From an uncultured Eubacteriales bacterium (GTDB lineage: Bacteria > Bacillota > Clostridia > Oscillospirales > Oscillospiraceae), in assembly GCA_900550705.1 (NCBI GenBank), contig URTG01000133.1, positions 1-5,081 on the forward strand: a stretch of DNA of 5,081 nt. The letters run 5' to 3'. Numbering within the stretch: position 1 is the stretch's first letter; every line of letters begins with the position of its first letter. The position numbers were made by a program, and so were the translations under genes. The notes under the pieces were generated by a model. It did not search any database. It saw only the letters and a list, made by a program, of their open reading frames with translations, and was not told the DNA's origin. This document shows positions 4,752 through 5,081 of this stretch, piece after piece.

Positions 4752-4770
4752 CGCGCACAATCGTTTGAAC

Positions 4771-4890
4771 ACATCTTCTTCCATCCGGACTATACCGTTG
4801 GTCCCGGAGTTGCACCGAGTCAGCGGAGGGGGGACCCTCCGGTCGCGGACTATACCGCCAGTGGGGAATTGCACCCCGCCCTGAAGACAT
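4771..4890 (-). promoter_or_regulatory. FMN riboswitch (RFN element) aptamer
   Basis: The minus strand carries the full conserved RFN core in order. P1 is closed by ATGTCTTC (4890-4883) and GAAGATGT (4778-4771). P2 is GGGG/CCCC around TGCAATT (4877-4863). P3 is GGCGG TATAGT CCGC (4859-4845). A variable stem pairs CGGAGGG with CCCTCCG (4841-4824). Next comes CTCGGTGCAACTCCGG (4819-4804) and finally CGGTATAGTCCGGATGG (4797-4781). The repeated CGGTATAGTCCG and the ending GGATGGAAGAAGAT are diagnostic. The length of 120 nt is normal. It binds FMN and represses the downstream gene, here the riboflavin importer ribU, whose start codon is 98 nt further on. Confidence 0.97.
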
Positions 4891-4911
4891 TGGATCTCAG
4901 TTGTCCCTCCT

Positions 4912-4940
4912 ATTATACGCAAACCGGGCCTATTTTGCAA
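4912..4940 (-). promoter_or_regulatory. Sigma-A type promoter of the riboswitch-ribU transcript
   Basis: On the minus strand TTGCAA (4940-4935) and a perfect TATAAT (4917-4912) are separated by 17 bp. The expected start near 4905-4904 is about 15 nt before P1 of the FMN riboswitch, as expected for a riboswitch leader. Confidence 0.75.
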
Positions 4941-5067
4941 GCAGAAGTTTTTTCCGCGCCGGGGAAGGCGGAACAGAAAATGGGAAATCCATCAAAAAAC
5001 AGAGAGAATCCAAGAAAATAGCGGGAAAGTATAGAAAAAACTAATTTTGTGGAAGGGGGAATCGAGT

Positions 5068-5081
5068 GTGTCCAGCCCCAG
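5068..5081 (+). CDS. Possible start of a plus-strand gene cut by the window edge
   Basis: AAGGGGGA (5053-5060) resembles a Shine-Dalgarno sequence. It is followed at 5068 by GTG TCC AGC CCC (M-S-S-P), or alternatively by GTG at 5066 in another frame. The preceding 100 bases (4974-5050) are A-rich, like a leader, and no gene is seen in 4941-5065. Only four codons are visible, so neither the frame nor the product can be confirmed, and no clear promoter was found. Confidence 0.2.

Noticed and set aside
4674..4940. Extension of the ribU frame through the leader
   Set aside because: It would translate the FMN riboswitch and overlap the promoter. A good Shine-Dalgarno lies directly before the ATG at 4673.
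4952..4973. Stem TTCCGC / GCGGAA next to a T6 run
   Set aside because: The T run lies before the stem on the plus strand and becomes an A run after it on the minus strand, so it is not a terminator either way. With short arms and GC-rich bases, chance is likely.
5046..5054. TTTGTGGAA, close to a Spo0A box
   Set aside because: A single near match of 9 bases in an AT-rich region without an identifiable promoter or gene is expected by chance.

Overview
The window looks like chromosome from a GC-rich, endospore-forming member of the Clostridia, probably an Oscillospiraceae-type gut anaerobe (Flavonifractor/Oscillibacter-like). This is inferred from a sporulation sigma factor (SigG), an IreB-family protein, a Gram-positive-type LexA box, strongly GC-biased third codon positions and AT-rich intergenic gaps with intrinsic terminators. 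I did not identify a species, and I see no mobile elements, CRISPR array, tRNA or rRNA.

Left half, plus strand. One or two terminator hairpins (1-67) close off whatever lies upstream. A housekeeping promoter (114-142) then drives ireB (183-434), a small phosphoprotein target of the PASTA-type Ser/Thr kinase. A terminator at 451-486 leads straight into a DUF523/TudS-like iron-sulfur protein gene (500-943). A long hairpin (952-1008) follows. Its 3' arm is the Shine-Dalgarno sequence of sigG (1010-1780), the late forespore sigma factor. A plus-strand terminator (1798-1826) ends sigG.

Right half, minus strand, reading right to left. A promoter (4912-4940) starts a leader with a complete FMN riboswitch (4771-4890) and a probable translational expression platform. 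This controls ribU (3984-4673), the riboflavin-binding S component of an ECF transporter. ribU ends in a terminator hairpin (3924-3965) whose 8-nt loop holds the -10 box of the next gene's promoter and whose 3' arm holds that gene's ribosome-binding site. That gene is dinB (2673-3923, DNA polymerase IV), with a LexA/SOS box across the -35 region. After a 50-nt gap comes a ZIP-family divalent metal transporter (1831-2622), probably co-transcribed with dinB and convergent with sigG. From 4941 to 5081 I see only an AT-rich intergenic stretch and, at the very edge, a possible GTG start of another plus-strand gene.

No exotic multi-gene system is present. All six confident genes belong to known families. 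The interesting content is regulatory: intergenic gaps are compressed so that terminators, promoters, operators and ribosome-binding sites share the same bases. The clearest cases are ribU-dinB and DUF523-sigG, where a readthrough transcript would carry a hidden ribosome-binding site.
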